Source of the DNA: Dokdonella sp.
GTDB taxonomy: Bacteria; Pseudomonadota; Gammaproteobacteria; Xanthomonadales; Rhodanobacteraceae
DNA: 64,000 bases
Assembly: GCA_023228465.1 (NCBI GenBank)
Contig: JALOBC010000007.1
Span: forward strand, 51,006 to 115,005
Reading direction: 5' to 3'
Shown: piece after piece, positions 1 through 8,367 of the stretch
Layout: every line of letters begins with the position of its first letter
How positions within the stretch are numbered: the stretch's first letter is position 1
Position numbers and translations under genes: made by a program
The notes under the pieces: generated by a model
Told to the model about the DNA's origin: nothing
The model's database searches: none
The model's input: only the letters and a program-made list of their open reading frames with translations

Positions 1-490
1 GGCCGCCGGCCACGGCGATCGCGAACGGGATGCCGGTGGCATGCAGCATCGCGCGGGTCAGCTTGCCGCGCCGGTCGACGCGATCGGCAGTCATCACCTG
101 GTAGCCGCGCGCATCGTCGAGTACGTAGAGGCGCCAGGCTTCGCCGTCCACTTCGCGGGTGCTGTAGCCGGGGGGTGGCGAATCCATGGTCGAGTAGGGG
201 CCGCCTTCGGTCTGCGCGAGGATGGTGCCCTGCAGGGAACGCACCTCGCAGGCGATGCCGCTGGCGCCGCTGACGCGGATGACGTCCGCCCAGTGCTGGG
301 GCGGTGCATCGGGCGTGAGCGCGGTGCGCTGCAGCAGCCCGGACACCATGCGCGCGGACATCGCCAGGCGCTCGTCCAGCAACTGGTCGAGGTTGGCCTG
401 CACGCCGCGGATCATCGAGGCGGCGGCCACCGCCCACAGCGCAACCAGGGCAATGCCGGCGATCAGCACCGCGCGCAGGCGCAGGCTCAT
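1..490 (-). CDS. Sensor histidine kinase, N-terminal part (gene runs off the left edge)
   Basis: The visible 163 residues start at an ATG whose ATGA overlaps the stop codon of the response regulator gene upstream, so the two are translationally coupled and should be a cognate pair. The N-terminus is basic then hydrophobic (MSLRLRAVLIAGIALVALWA), a first membrane helix, followed by a probable periplasmic sensor region containing a helix with LDQLLDERL and a mixed alpha/beta stretch ending near position 60. A second hydrophobic segment begins at the window edge. This layout fits the QseC/PmrB-like class of kinases paired with OmpR-family regulators. The HAMP, dimerisation and ATPase domains lie outside the window, so the kinase call rests on the operon partner and on membrane topology. 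The signal sensed cannot be read from the sequence. Confidence 0.75.
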   Translation of the reverse strand, partial: MSLRLRAVLIAGIALVALWAVAAASMIRGVQANLDQLLDERLAMSARMVSGLLQRTALTPDAPPQHWADVIRVSGASGIACEVRSLQGTILAQTEGGPYSTMDSPPPGYSTREVDGEAWRLYVLDDARGYQVMTADRVDRRGKLTRAMLHATGIPFAIAVAGG

Positions 491-1152
491 GACCGGCGCC
501 AACCGAGGCGGTAGCCCAGGCCGCGCCGCGTTTCGATGGCGGCGCTGCCGAGCTTGCGGCGGATGTTGTGGATGTGCACGTTGAGTGCATTGCTGGCGGC
601 GCCGCCTTCGAGGCCGTAGATGCGCTCGTGCAGGGTGTCCGCGCTCAGCCAGCGCCCGCTGCCGTCGGCAAGCTGGGCGAGGATGTCGATTTCCCGGCGC
701 GAAAGTTCCACCGCTTCGCCATCCAGCCAGGCCAGGCCGCTGGCCGGGTCGAGCCGCAGCGGACCGGCCTCGATCAGCGGCGCGGCGCGCCCCTGCGCGC
801 GGCGCACCAGGGCGTGCAGGCGGGCGGCGAGTTCGCGCAGGTCGAAGGGCTTGGTGAGATAGTCGTCGGCGCCGGCATGCAGGCCGGCGAGGCGGTGCTC
901 GATGGCGTCACGCGCCGTCAGCACCAGTACCGGCAGGTCGGGCTCGACGGTGCGCAAGGCAGCCAGCAGGTCCAGGCCATCGCAGTCGGGCAGGCCCAGG
1001 TCGAGTACCAGCGCATCGAAGCCGGATTCGGCGTGGGCTGCCGTGGCCGCCCGGCCGTTCGCTGCATGCACGCAGGCCAGGCCATGGGCACGCAGGCCGG
1101 CGACGATGCCGCTCGCGATCAGGCGGTCGTCCTCGACCAGCAACACGCGCAT
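487..1152 (-). CDS. OmpR-family two-component response regulator
   Basis: A 221-residue DNA-binding response regulator. The receiver domain (residues 1-115) starts MRVLLVEDD with the acidic pair, has the phospho-acceptor Asp in LVLDLGLPD, the Thr in VLTARD and the Lys in DYLTKPFD. The C-terminal winged helix (about 125-221) has the ELSRREIDIL and NALNVHIHNIRRKL segments typical of OmpR/PhoB, QseB/PmrA branch. I chose the start at 1152 because it matches the family N-terminus; a longer in-frame extension to 1284 lacks similarity to anything. The gene overlaps the following kinase gene by 4 bp. It is expected to be activated by that kinase and to bind direct repeats at target promoters. Confidence 0.93.
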   Translation of the reverse strand: MRVLLVEDDRLIASGIVAGLRAHGLACVHAANGRAATAAHAESGFDALVLDLGLPDCDGLDLLAALRTVEPDLPVLVLTARDAIEHRLAGLHAGADDYLTKPFDLRELAARLHALVRRAQGRAAPLIEAGPLRLDPASGLAWLDGEAVELSRREIDILAQLADGSGRWLSADTLHERIYGLEGGAASNALNVHIHNIRRKLGSAAIETRRGLGYRLGWRRS

Positions 1153-1603
1153 GTTCAGCCCAGCTCGGCGCACATGCCGCCATGGTAGGCCAAGTGCCGG
1201 CATGCCGCAGCGGCTGCTGTCGCATCGATGCCGCAGCGCGCGAGGGTCGGGCCGCAAGCGACCGGACGCCCACGCAGCGTTCACGTGCCCGCTGGGGGTG
1301 GTTGTACCGCAGCGTCGAACCGGTCGCGCGTGCTCGGGCCCGCGGCGCTGCGCCTGTCAGGGTATGAAGAAGCACCCTGCCAGCGCGATCCAGGATGGAT
1401 TGCTCGCGGGTCAATCACGCAAGTGATCGCTTTGCGCAGCAGGTGGCGCGGCCTTGCCGCGACCGTGCGAGCTGAAGAAGTCCAGGACGGACTTTTCAGC
1501 ATCCCGTTAATCCCGGCTTAATCCCGCTGCGGCAGGCTTGCCGCTTCGCTATCCGGGTCCTTGCATCGATGTTCGACCTCCAGCTTGCCGGCCCGAGCAC
1601 GGC
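1153..1603. other. Intergenic region without a recognised gene
   Basis: About 450 bp between the divergent response regulator and the TlpA-like gene. Open frames here are random GC-rich frames with arginine- and alanine-rich composition and I recognise no product. It must carry the promoters of both flanking operons. A short dyad, ATCAC-GCAA-GTGAT, lies at 1414-1427 and is a possible regulator site; nothing else stands out. Confidence 0.5.
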
Positions 1604-2446
1604 GTGCTCCAGGTAGGCCCCTACTCCGTGCAGGTGGTGGTCGCAGCGGTGGCTGCGCTGGTCGCCTGGCGCGTACCGCTGCTGTGGCGCGGCGTCGACG
1701 GTGCGGGGCGCCGCCGGGCGGCGGGATTCGTGCTCGATGCGCTGCTGGTCGGGCTGCTGGTCGCGCGGATTGCCTATGTGCTGCGCTGGTGGCCGGACTA
1801 CCTGGCGGCGCCGTGGTCGATGGCCGCCATCGGCGACGGCGGCTTCTACCCATGGATCGGGCTGCCGGCGGCGCTGGCCTTCCTCTACTGGCGTACCCGC
1901 ACGATGCCCGAGCTGCGGCGACCCGCATTGGCGGGCGTGGGCGCCGGGATGGGCGCCTGGGTCGCGGGACGGCTGGTGCTGATGGCACTGGCCGGCGCCG
2001 CCCCGAGCCTGCCTGCGCTGAGCCTTGCGACACTCGATGGCCAGCCCGCCGCGCTGTCGGCGCAGGTCGGCCGGCCGGTGGTGCTCAATCTTTGGGCCAC
2101 CTGGTGTCCGCCATGCCGGCGCGAAATGCCGGTGCTGGCACGCGCCGCGCGGGAACACACCGACGTCACCTTCCTGATGGTCAACCAGGGCGAGACGCCG
2201 GAGACGATCCGCGCCTTCCTGGCCGGCCAGGCGCTGGACTTCGAGCACGTGCTCGTCGATCCCCTGTCCGCCTCCATGCAGGCACTGGGCACGCGCGGCC
2301 TGCCGAGCACCTTCTTCTTCGGCGCCGACGGGCGCATGGTCGATTCGCACTTCGGCGAACTCACCGATGCGCGCCTGCGCGACCTCGTGCAGCGCCGTTT
2401 CCAACCTGTTCCTTCCCTCCACCCACCCACCAGGAGAACCCCATGA
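1604..2446 (+). CDS. Membrane-anchored TlpA-like thiol-disulfide oxidoreductase
   Basis: A 280-residue protein from a GTG start. Residues 1-130 hold about four hydrophobic segments in an arrangement (VGPYSVQ..., a WWPDY loop, FYPWIGLPAAL) reminiscent of Lgt-like membrane domains. Residues 145-275 form a thioredoxin fold with the active site WCPPC (Cys168, Cys171) and a cis-proline loop in RGLPSTFFF. Such proteins reduce disulfides outside the cytoplasm, for example in cytochrome c maturation or for a DsbG-type partner. The next gene encodes a DsbG-like protein and overlaps by 4 bp (ATGA), supporting a functional pair. The start is uncertain: a TTG at 1538 would add 22 residues that look unlike the family, and neither start has a strong ribosome binding site. 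Confidence 0.85.
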   Translation: MLQVGPYSVQVVVAAVAALVAWRVPLLWRGVDGAGRRRAAGFVLDALLVGLLVARIAYVLRWWPDYLAAPWSMAAIGDGGFYPWIGLPAALAFLYWRTRTMPELRRPALAGVGAGMGAWVAGRLVLMALAGAAPSLPALSLATLDGQPAALSAQVGRPVVLNLWATWCPPCRREMPVLARAAREHTDVTFLMVNQGETPETIRAFLAGQALDFEHVLVDPLSASMQALGTRGLPSTFFFGADGRMVDSHFGELTDARLRDLVQRRFQPVPSLHPPTRRTP

Positions 2447-3216
2447 CTGTCCGCAAGCTGCTCGTCACCCTGGCCGCCTGCGCGGCCGTGCTGCTCGTCC
2501 CGACGCTCGCCACGGCGGCCGACAAGGACGTGCCGGCAGTGATCAGGACGCTGGAACAGAACGGCCTCGGTGCCGTCAGGGAGTTTCCCGCCGAACCCGG
2601 CCTGCGTGGCTTCGCCGGCGTGGCCGGTCAGAACCCGGTGGCCATCTACGTGACGGCCGCGGGCAATGCCATCATCGGCAACCGGGTCGGGCCGGATGGT
2701 GCCAGCCTCGATGAGCAGCGCCTGCATGACCTCGTGGCCAGGCCCATGGGCGAGGCCATCTGGAAGCAGCTCGATGCCGCCACCTGGGTGCGCGATGGGC
2801 GCAAGGATGCGCCGCGCATCGTGTATACCTTCAGTGATCCGAACTGCCCCTACTGCAACCGCTTCTTCCACGCCGCGCGGCCCTGGGTCGATGCGGGCAA
2901 GGTGCAGCTGCGCCATGTGATGGTGGGCGTGATCAAGGCCGACAGCAGCACCAAGGCGGCGGCCATCCTGGGCGCCGAGGATCCGGGCGCCGCGCTGCTC
3001 ACCAACGAGCAGGGCTTTGCCGCGGGCGGCATCGCGCCGGCGGCCAGTGTGCCGCCGGCGATCCGCAAGCAGCTCGATGCCAACCAGGCACTGATGTCCG
3101 AACTCGGTTTCCGCGGCACTCCGGGCATCGTCTACAAGGATGCCGACGGGATCGTGCAGCGCCAGAGCGGCATGCCGCAGGCGGCGGTGCTGGACGCGAT
3201 CATGGGCCCGCGCTGA
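2443..3216 (+). CDS. dsbG: DsbG-like periplasmic disulfide isomerase/chaperone
   Basis: A 257-residue secreted protein with a clear signal peptide (residues 1-23, ending TLATAA). An N-terminal dimerisation-like domain (about 25-100) is followed by a thioredoxin fold with CPYC (Cys135, Cys138) in the context SDPNCPYCNRF, and the cis-proline GTPGI near the end. This is the DsbC/DsbG architecture; CPYC rather than CGYC and the YTFSDPNCPYC context favour DsbG, which protects single cysteines from sulfenylation. The start has a good AGGAGA at the right distance and overlaps the previous stop. The membrane TlpA-like protein just upstream is the likely electron donor, replacing DsbD. Confidence 0.88.
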   Translation: MTVRKLLVTLAACAAVLLVPTLATAADKDVPAVIRTLEQNGLGAVREFPAEPGLRGFAGVAGQNPVAIYVTAAGNAIIGNRVGPDGASLDEQRLHDLVARPMGEAIWKQLDAATWVRDGRKDAPRIVYTFSDPNCPYCNRFFHAARPWVDAGKVQLRHVMVGVIKADSSTKAAAILGAEDPGAALLTNEQGFAAGGIAPAASVPPAIRKQLDANQALMSELGFRGTPGIVYKDADGIVQRQSGMPQAAVLDAIMGPR

Positions 3217-3221
3217 GCCGC

Positions 3222-3256
3222 GCGGCCGTGGCACAGGATTGCCGCGCCACGGCCGC
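3222..3256. terminator. Stem-loop between convergent genes
   Basis: An 11-bp perfect stem (GCGGCCGTGGC at 3222-3232 with its complement at 3246-3256) around a 13-nt loop, six bases after the dsbG stop and 40 bp after the stop of the opposing gene. There is no T-run, so it may end transcription poorly on its own, but its position suggests a shared bidirectional terminator. Confidence 0.6.
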
Positions 3257-3295
3257 GGCGGCTGGCGCCGGGGCGGCCGTTCAGTTCACGCGGGC

Positions 3296-5125
3296 TCAGT
3301 GGATCGGCTCATCGAGCATCAGCTCGCGCACGTAGCGCACCGGCGGGGCGCCGTAGGACAGCACCTGGTCGTGGTAGGCCTTGAGGTCGAAGCGCTCGCC
3401 AAGCTTCTTCTCCATCGCCGCGCGCAGGTCGAAATGCTCCTGGGCGCCCACGAAGTAGGTCGGCAGCTGGGCCGAGGAGAGCTGCGCGCGCACCCATTTG
3501 CCAGCCGCCTCGCTTTCCTGCTGGAAGGCATCGTGGGTCATCAGGTGCATGGCCTGCTCGCGCGTCCAGTTGTCCACGTGCACGCCCTGGTCGAGGATGG
3601 CGTTGGCGATGGTGCGCAGGTAGAACTTGAGCTGCACCAGGTGGAACAGCGGGTCGCCATCGAGATAGCCCTGCTGCTGCATCATGCGCTCGGTATAGAC
3701 CGCCCAGCCTTCGGCAAACAGGCCCGAACGCAACACACCCCGCAGCACGGACGGAAACTTGGCCGAGTGCCAGCCTTCCAGGTAATGGCCGGGGATGCCC
3801 TCGTGGATCGAGAGCAGCTCGATCATGCGCGAGTTGTATTCGCGCAGGAAGGAATCGACCTGGGCCTGGGTCCAGTCATCGGGAATCGGCGAGATGGCGT
3901 AGAAGGTCTTGAGGTTCTTGTCCAGCGGGCCGGGTGAATCGCAGTAGGCCACCGCCACGCCGCGCTGGAACTCGGGCATCAGGATGACGTCCACCGCCGA
4001 ATCGGGCAGGGTGACCAGGTCGTGCCGGCGGACGAAATCGGTGGCCTGGGCAAGCGCGGTCTTGGCGTCGTCCACCACCTGGTCGCGCGCCGGGCGTTCG
4101 GCGTAGGCGAGTTCCAGCGCGGCCTCGATGGCGGCTTGCTGCTGCGCGTCGTCGGGCTGGTCGGGCAGGGCAGGGGCATCCGGTCGGTGCTTGAGCACGC
4201 CGCGGGCAATGTCGTACATCTGGCCGCGCACGCGCTGCATTTCGGATTCGGCGCGCTGGCGGATTTGCGCCCGCGAGAGCGAGGAGGACAGGGCGAATCC
4301 GAGCTTGCGATCATACTTCTCCGCGCCGATGCGGAAATCCCCGGCGGCATTGGGCACCAGCGTGTCATCCAGCCAGGTCTGCTGCTCGGCCACGGCCTGC
4401 TTCAGCGTTTCGATGGCCGCGCGCGTGCGCTCGGCATCCGCCTTCGGCAGTTCGTCCAGGTGCGGCGTGATGAAGGTCGCGACGATGGCGAGGATGCCGC
4501 GGTTCTGCTTCGCCACCGTTTCCGCGTGGATCTTCGGCACGCGGGCCGGATCGAGGTTCTCGCGCGCCTGGGCGAACAGCTGCGGCAGTTTCTGCATGCG
4601 CTCGGTGGCCGACTTGATGCGCTCGGGCAGCGGGGCGAACTCGCGCGCCATCAGGCTGTAGATCGCACTGCCCGCGAGGCCCGAATAGAGCTGCGGATCC
4701 CAGGCCCAGTCCTGCATTTCCTCGGCGCTCCAGACGGCCGACTGCAGGTGGTTGCGCAGGATCGCGGCATCGACCTGGTTCTCGCGCGAAAGCTGCGCGA
4801 CGTCGATCGCCTCCAGTCGGGCCAGCAGGTCCCGGGTGGCATCCAGCGACTGCTGGCGGCCGGCAGCGCTCAGGTCGTCGATCTGGCCGTCGAAGCGATG
4901 GTCGCCGGTTGCGGTCGCGCCGACCGGAGACAGCCGCATCCAGGTGTCGAGGGCCTGGTTGGCGAGGGCGGCGAACGCCGCATCGGCGGCCGTATCCACG
5001 TGCTCACTCGTGGTGGCGGGCGCACCGGCAGGCGTGCCGCCGGTGGGCTGCGGTTCGCTTGCATCCTGCCCCGAACAGGCGGCGAGTAGCGCTGCAAGGC
5101 TAAGGACGAGAAGACTCTGGCGCAT
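3296..5125 (-). CDS. DUF885-family metallopeptidase lipoprotein
   Basis: A 609-residue protein. The N-terminus carries a lipoprotein signal with a lipobox (LLAACS, lipidated Cys at 17), so it should sit in the cell envelope. The rest matches the DUF885 family: long helical segments, then the zinc-binding HEGIPGHY motif in the C-terminal half, followed by LFAEGWAVYTERMM which supplies the downstream glutamate, a gluzincin arrangement. DUF885 members are predicted oligopeptidases; the actual substrate is unknown. The gene stands alone, divergent from the TPR-methyltransferase gene with about 200 bp between starts. Length and motifs are normal for the family. Confidence 0.9.
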   Translation of the reverse strand: MRQSLLVLSLAALLAACSGQDASEPQPTGGTPAGAPATTSEHVDTAADAAFAALANQALDTWMRLSPVGATATGDHRFDGQIDDLSAAGRQQSLDATRDLLARLEAIDVAQLSRENQVDAAILRNHLQSAVWSAEEMQDWAWDPQLYSGLAGSAIYSLMAREFAPLPERIKSATERMQKLPQLFAQARENLDPARVPKIHAETVAKQNRGILAIVATFITPHLDELPKADAERTRAAIETLKQAVAEQQTWLDDTLVPNAAGDFRIGAEKYDRKLGFALSSSLSRAQIRQRAESEMQRVRGQMYDIARGVLKHRPDAPALPDQPDDAQQQAAIEAALELAYAERPARDQVVDDAKTALAQATDFVRRHDLVTLPDSAVDVILMPEFQRGVAVAYCDSPGPLDKNLKTFYAISPIPDDWTQAQVDSFLREYNSRMIELLSIHEGIPGHYLEGWHSAKFPSVLRGVLRSGLFAEGWAVYTERMMQQQGYLDGDPLFHLVQLKFYLRTIANAILDQGVHVDNWTREQAMHLMTHDAFQQESEAAGKWVRAQLSSAQLPTYFVGAQEHFDLRAAMEKKLGERFDLKAYHDQVLSYGAPPVRYVRELMLDEPIH

Positions 5126-5328
5126 GGCGGTTCCGGGCAGTATCCGATGAAGGCGTCACGCTAGGCCGATCGCCTGCCGGTGAACAGTGCCGAAAGGCGG
5201 ATCGGGATGCGCGGCCGGCGGCGGCGCGCGTCCCCGGCTCGCGCATGCACGGCTGCCGCAGGTGACGTTGGCCGCCGGTCTGGCATCGCAGGTAGGCTTG
5301 GCATTTCCGCTGCAATTGCCTGCCGGTC

Positions 5329-6813
5329 ATGCATGATCCTGCCCTGGAACCCGTTCTCGCCCTGCATCGCGCCGGGCGCCTGGCCGAAGCCGAAGCCGGC
5401 TATCGCGACTGCCTTGCCACCGGCAACGAGGCCGCGGCCTTTCCGCTTGGTGTGGTGCTGCTGCAGCAGGGCCGGCATGCGCAGGCCGCGGCGGTGCTGG
5501 AGCCGCTTGCCGCCACGCGCCCGGAGGATGCGGCGGTGCAGACCAACCTGTCGATCGCCCTGCGCCTTGGCGGGCGCCTCGAGGATGCGCTGGCTGCGGC
5601 GCGCCATGCCGTGGCGGCGGCGCCGACGGACGTGGGCGCGCTGAATGCGCTGGGGCTTGCCGCGCTGGCAACTGGCCAGGCCGAAGCTGGCCTGCAGGCC
5701 TTTGAGGCCGCGTTGCGCCACGCACCCGGCACGGCGGCACTGCTGCTGCATCGCGGCAAGTGCCTGCTGCAACTTGGTCGGGTCGAAGCGGCGATCGAAA
5801 CCTGCATCCAGGCGGCCAATGCGGCCCCTGGACTGGCGGAAGCCTGGCGCACCCTGGCCTCTGCGCAGGCCGTGGGCGGGCAGCGCGAGGCGGCGCTGGA
5901 GAGCAGCCGGCGGGCCCTCGCGCTGGCGCCGGCCGATGCGACCGTGCAACTGGAGTTTGCCGCCGCCCTGTTGCGCGCCGGTCACGCGGCGGCGGCGGTG
6001 AAACGCCTCGAGGCGCTGCACGAATCGGCCGGCGATAATGCGCGCACGCTGGCCTGGCTGGGCCGCGCACACCTGCGTGCCGGCGATCGCACGGCAGCCA
6101 GGGCGGCGTTCGACCGCGCCCATGCGCTCGATCCGCACGACCCGATGGTCGCGCACTTCCGCGCGGCACTGGTGGGCGAGTTGCCGCAGGGCGTCGAGCG
6201 CGCCTACGTGCGCGACCTGTTCGACGATTTTGCCGGCCGCTTCGAAACCACCCTGGTTGGTGAACTGGGCTACACCGCGCCGTCCCTGCTCGCCAGCCTG
6301 CTCGACGAGGATGGTCTGCCGCTCGATGCGACGGTTCTGGATCTTGGTTGCGGCACGGGCCTGATGGGTGCCGCACTGGCGGGCGCACAACGCCGGATCG
6401 ATGGGGTCGATCTCTCGCCACGCATGCTCGAGCGGGCGCGCGCCAAGGGCGTGTATCGATCGCTCCACGAGGCGGAGCTGATCGAGTTCCTGGGCGCGTC
6501 CGGCGACACCTGGGATGCGATCGTGGCTGCGGACGTGCTCAATTACATGGCCGATCTGGAGCCTGCGCTGGCCGCCGCGGCGCGGCGCCTGGCGGCGGGC
6601 GGGCGCCTGGCCTTCTCGGTCGAATGCAGTGCCACACAGGCCACCGAGCTGGTGCCGGAAACCGGACGCTACCGGCATGTGGTGGAGCAGCTGGAAAGCG
6701 TGCTGGACACCCTGGGCTTCATGATCATCCGCCGCGAGCCGAGCGTGCTGCGCCTGGAATCGGGCGCGCCGGTGCACGGTGCCCTGTTGCTGGCGCGCCT
6801 GCCGCCGGCCTGA
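5329..6813 (+). CDS. TPR repeat protein with C-terminal SAM methyltransferase domain
   Basis: A 494-residue soluble protein. Residues 1-270 are about seven tetratricopeptide repeats (repeated A-x3-G..A-x3-F/L-x3-L-x8-P patterns). A linker with YVRDLFDDFAGRFE leads into a class I methyltransferase domain (about 285-494) with motif I LDLGCGTGLMG, the acidic residue in GVDLSPRML and a motif IV-like IVAADVLNYM. This combination is common in proteobacteria as an uncharacterised methyltransferase whose TPRs may present a protein substrate. The ATG at 5329 precedes the first repeat directly. It is monocistronic as far as can be seen. Confidence 0.85.
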   Translation: MHDPALEPVLALHRAGRLAEAEAGYRDCLATGNEAAAFPLGVVLLQQGRHAQAAAVLEPLAATRPEDAAVQTNLSIALRLGGRLEDALAAARHAVAAAPTDVGALNALGLAALATGQAEAGLQAFEAALRHAPGTAALLLHRGKCLLQLGRVEAAIETCIQAANAAPGLAEAWRTLASAQAVGGQREAALESSRRALALAPADATVQLEFAAALLRAGHAAAAVKRLEALHESAGDNARTLAWLGRAHLRAGDRTAARAAFDRAHALDPHDPMVAHFRAALVGELPQGVERAYVRDLFDDFAGRFETTLVGELGYTAPSLLASLLDEDGLPLDATVLDLGCGTGLMGAALAGAQRRIDGVDLSPRMLERARAKGVYRSLHEAELIEFLGASGDTWDAIVAADVLNYMADLEPALAAAARRLAAGGRLAFSVECSATQATELVPETGRYRHVVEQLESVLDTLGFMIIRREPSVLRLESGAPVHGALLLARLPPA

Positions 6814-6889
6814 GCGCGATCGGCGGCGGGTTTGCAGGCCCGCGCCGGTTTGCGCCACCATGGCCGTCCCTTCAACCACGGAGAGTCCG

Positions 6890-7126
6890 ATGGCCGATAC
6901 CTGGCTGCTTACCTTGCAGACGAGCACCCCGCAGGAAGGCTACGAGCTGGCGATCAAGCTTTCCCGCATGGGGGTCAAGTACACCCAGCCATCGGCGGAA
7001 GTGCGCGATCGTCTGCGTCCGGAGTACGGCGAGGATGCCGACGCGCTGATCGCCACCTCGCAGGTGGTGGCGATCAACTTCCAGACCGTTGCCGCAGCCA
7101 ACGATTACTGGCGCGGCGCCCGCTGA
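6890..7126 (+). CDS. Small conserved-looking hypothetical protein (78 aa)
   Basis: A 78-residue reading frame starting MADTWLLTL after a good GGAGAG ribosome binding site at 6880-6885. The longer in-frame upstream extension overlaps the methyltransferase gene and has no ribosome binding site. The protein has no signal peptide, membrane segment or cysteine, and I do not recognise the family. Balanced composition and codon use like that of its neighbours suggest it is real. It could be cotranscribed with the methyltransferase gene 76 bp upstream. Confidence 0.6.
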   Translation: MADTWLLTLQTSTPQEGYELAIKLSRMGVKYTQPSAEVRDRLRPEYGEDADALIATSQVVAINFQTVAAANDYWRGAR

Positions 7127-7143
7127 TCCGGCCGGCTGCCGCC

Positions 7144-7157
7144 TTGACATGGGTCAG
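7144..7157 (+). promoter_or_regulatory. Possible FNR/Crp-family half-palindrome
   Basis: TTGAC-ATGG-GTCAG resembles the FNR/DNR consensus TTGAT-N4-ATCAA with substitutions in each half. It lies about 57 bp before the DUF2249 gene. DUF2249 and FmdE-like genes in proteobacteria are often under FNR/DNR-type oxygen or NO control, which is the main reason for listing it. It is only a weak match. Confidence 0.3.
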
Positions 7158-7213
7158 GGCGGCTGCGGGCATGCGGCGTAGGATGCACCTGATTCTCATT
7201 CATGGAGCACGCC

Positions 7214-7480
7214 ATGCCCGCCCAGCTCGACCCGGAACCCAACGTCCATGTCTTCGACGCGCGCGGCATCGCGCGCCGGTTCCGCCATTCGGCGATCTTC
7301 GGCGCGCTCGGTGCGCTGCGCAATGGCGAGACGATGCGCTTCGTCAACGATCATGATCCGATCCCGCTGCTCGGCCAGCTCGACCAGCGCTTCGGCGAAT
7401 ACCTGACCATCACCTACCGCCAGCGTGATGGGGCCGGGGTGATCATCGACTTCGCCATCAACGGCCTGCCGGAAGAGTAG
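7214..7480 (+). CDS. DUF2249 domain protein
   Basis: An 88-residue protein whose central part (LRNGETMRFVNDHDPIPLLGQL) is the hallmark of DUF2249, a small alpha/beta domain related to the sulfur-carrier/TusA-like fold and common near denitrification, hemerythrin and NO-response genes. I chose the ATG at 7214, which has GGAG five bases upstream, over the ATG at 7202, which has no ribosome binding site. The next gene starts five bases after its stop, so the two form an operon. Molecular function is unknown. Confidence 0.85.
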   Translation: MPAQLDPEPNVHVFDARGIARRFRHSAIFGALGALRNGETMRFVNDHDPIPLLGQLDQRFGEYLTITYRQRDGAGVIIDFAINGLPEE

Positions 7481-7484
7481 GCCG

Positions 7485-8090
7485 ATGAGCCTGCCTGCCT
7501 TCTATGCCGATGCCCCGCGCATTCCGATGCGCGATCCGCTGGCCGAGCTGCTCGGTGCCGCCGAGGGCGGCGTGATGGAGTACGGCTACGCCGACGCCGT
7601 GCGGCTGGCCGGGCACTCCTGTCCCACCGTGGCCGGCGCCTGGCTGATGGCGCGCGCGGCCCTGCGCGCGCTGTATCCGGATGCACCGGCCGAGCGCGGT
7701 GCCATCGCCGTCACCATGAACGCGGCCGAGGATGAGGGCACCACGGGTGTCATTGCCCAGGTGCTGACCCTCATCACCGGTGCTACCGGCAACAATGGTT
7801 TTCATGGCCTGGCCGGACGCCATGACCGGCGCGGGCTGCTGGCCTACGACGGGACCGACCGCAGTTCGGTCGCGCATTTGCGGCGCCTGGATACCGGTGC
7901 GGCGGTCGCCGCGTCCATGGATCTGTCCCACGTCGCGCCGGCGCCGCAGATGCGCGCCCTGCTGGTGCGTGCGCTGGCCCCGGAGGCGAGCGACGCGGAT
8001 CGCCGCGCTTTCGGCACGACCTGGCAGGAGCGGGTGCGTCGCCTGCTGCTCGAGCACGCCGACGACGTCGGCGTGATCCGCGCGCTGTAG
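7485..8090 (+). CDS. FmdE-like protein
   Basis: A 201-residue protein. The segment GHSCPTVAGAWLMARAALRAL resembles the Gly-His-x-Cys-Pro region of the formylmethanofuran dehydrogenase subunit E (FmdE) family, a metal-binding domain found in many bacteria without methanogenesis. A second conserved-looking region is GATGNNGFHGL. It has no signal peptide or membrane segment. It is cotranscribed with the DUF2249 gene (4-bp gap). The pairing suggests a role in anaerobic or nitrogen-oxide metabolism, but no reaction can be assigned. The assignment to FmdE is from memory of the motif, so moderate confidence. Confidence 0.65.
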   Translation: MSLPAFYADAPRIPMRDPLAELLGAAEGGVMEYGYADAVRLAGHSCPTVAGAWLMARAALRALYPDAPAERGAIAVTMNAAEDEGTTGVIAQVLTLITGATGNNGFHGLAGRHDRRGLLAYDGTDRSSVAHLRRLDTGAAVAASMDLSHVAPAPQMRALLVRALAPEASDADRRAFGTTWQERVRRLLLEHADDVGVIRAL

Positions 8091-8095
8091 CCCGC

Positions 8096-8133
8096 ACGGC
8101 CAGCGCGCCCTGGTCACGCGGCGCGCTGGCCGT
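8096..8133 (+). terminator. Strong stem-loop after the FmdE-like gene
   Basis: A perfect 14-bp stem (ACGGCCAGCGCGCC at 8096-8109 with its complement at 8120-8133) around a 10-nt loop, starting five bases after the stop codon. It has no long T-run but is very stable and well placed as the operon terminator. The remaining 234 bp to the convergent virJ-like gene hold nothing I recognise. Confidence 0.7.
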
Positions 8134-8367
8134 TGGCAATCTCGGGAGCGCGTCAGCGCCGCCGATGCGCCGCCCCGGACAGGCCTTGCGGTGGATGCCA
8201 GCGAAACTGCCCGGGTGACGTGCACAGGTGCACGGCGCCGCTCGGTTCAGGCACGACAGGCGTTCGCGGCCGTCGGCAGCCGTCGCCGGCGCGGCCAGGC
8301 AGCCCGCCGAAGGATCACGCGTGCAGCCGCCCCTGCGCGATGGGCAACCCATGCACGTGCGCCCGCT

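Noticed and set aside
1153-1603. Short ORFs in the intergenic region before the TlpA-like gene
   Set aside because: Arg-rich random GC-type frames without ribosome binding sites, overlapping on several frames.
5161-6927. 588-codon minus-strand open frame
   Set aside because: Antisense to the TPR-methyltransferase gene, with no domain and an Arg/Gln-rich shadow composition.
8134-8367. Small gene between the FmdE-like and VirJ-like genes
   Set aside because: Frames are Arg/Ala-rich, lack ribosome binding sites and cross the terminator stem; no family recognised.
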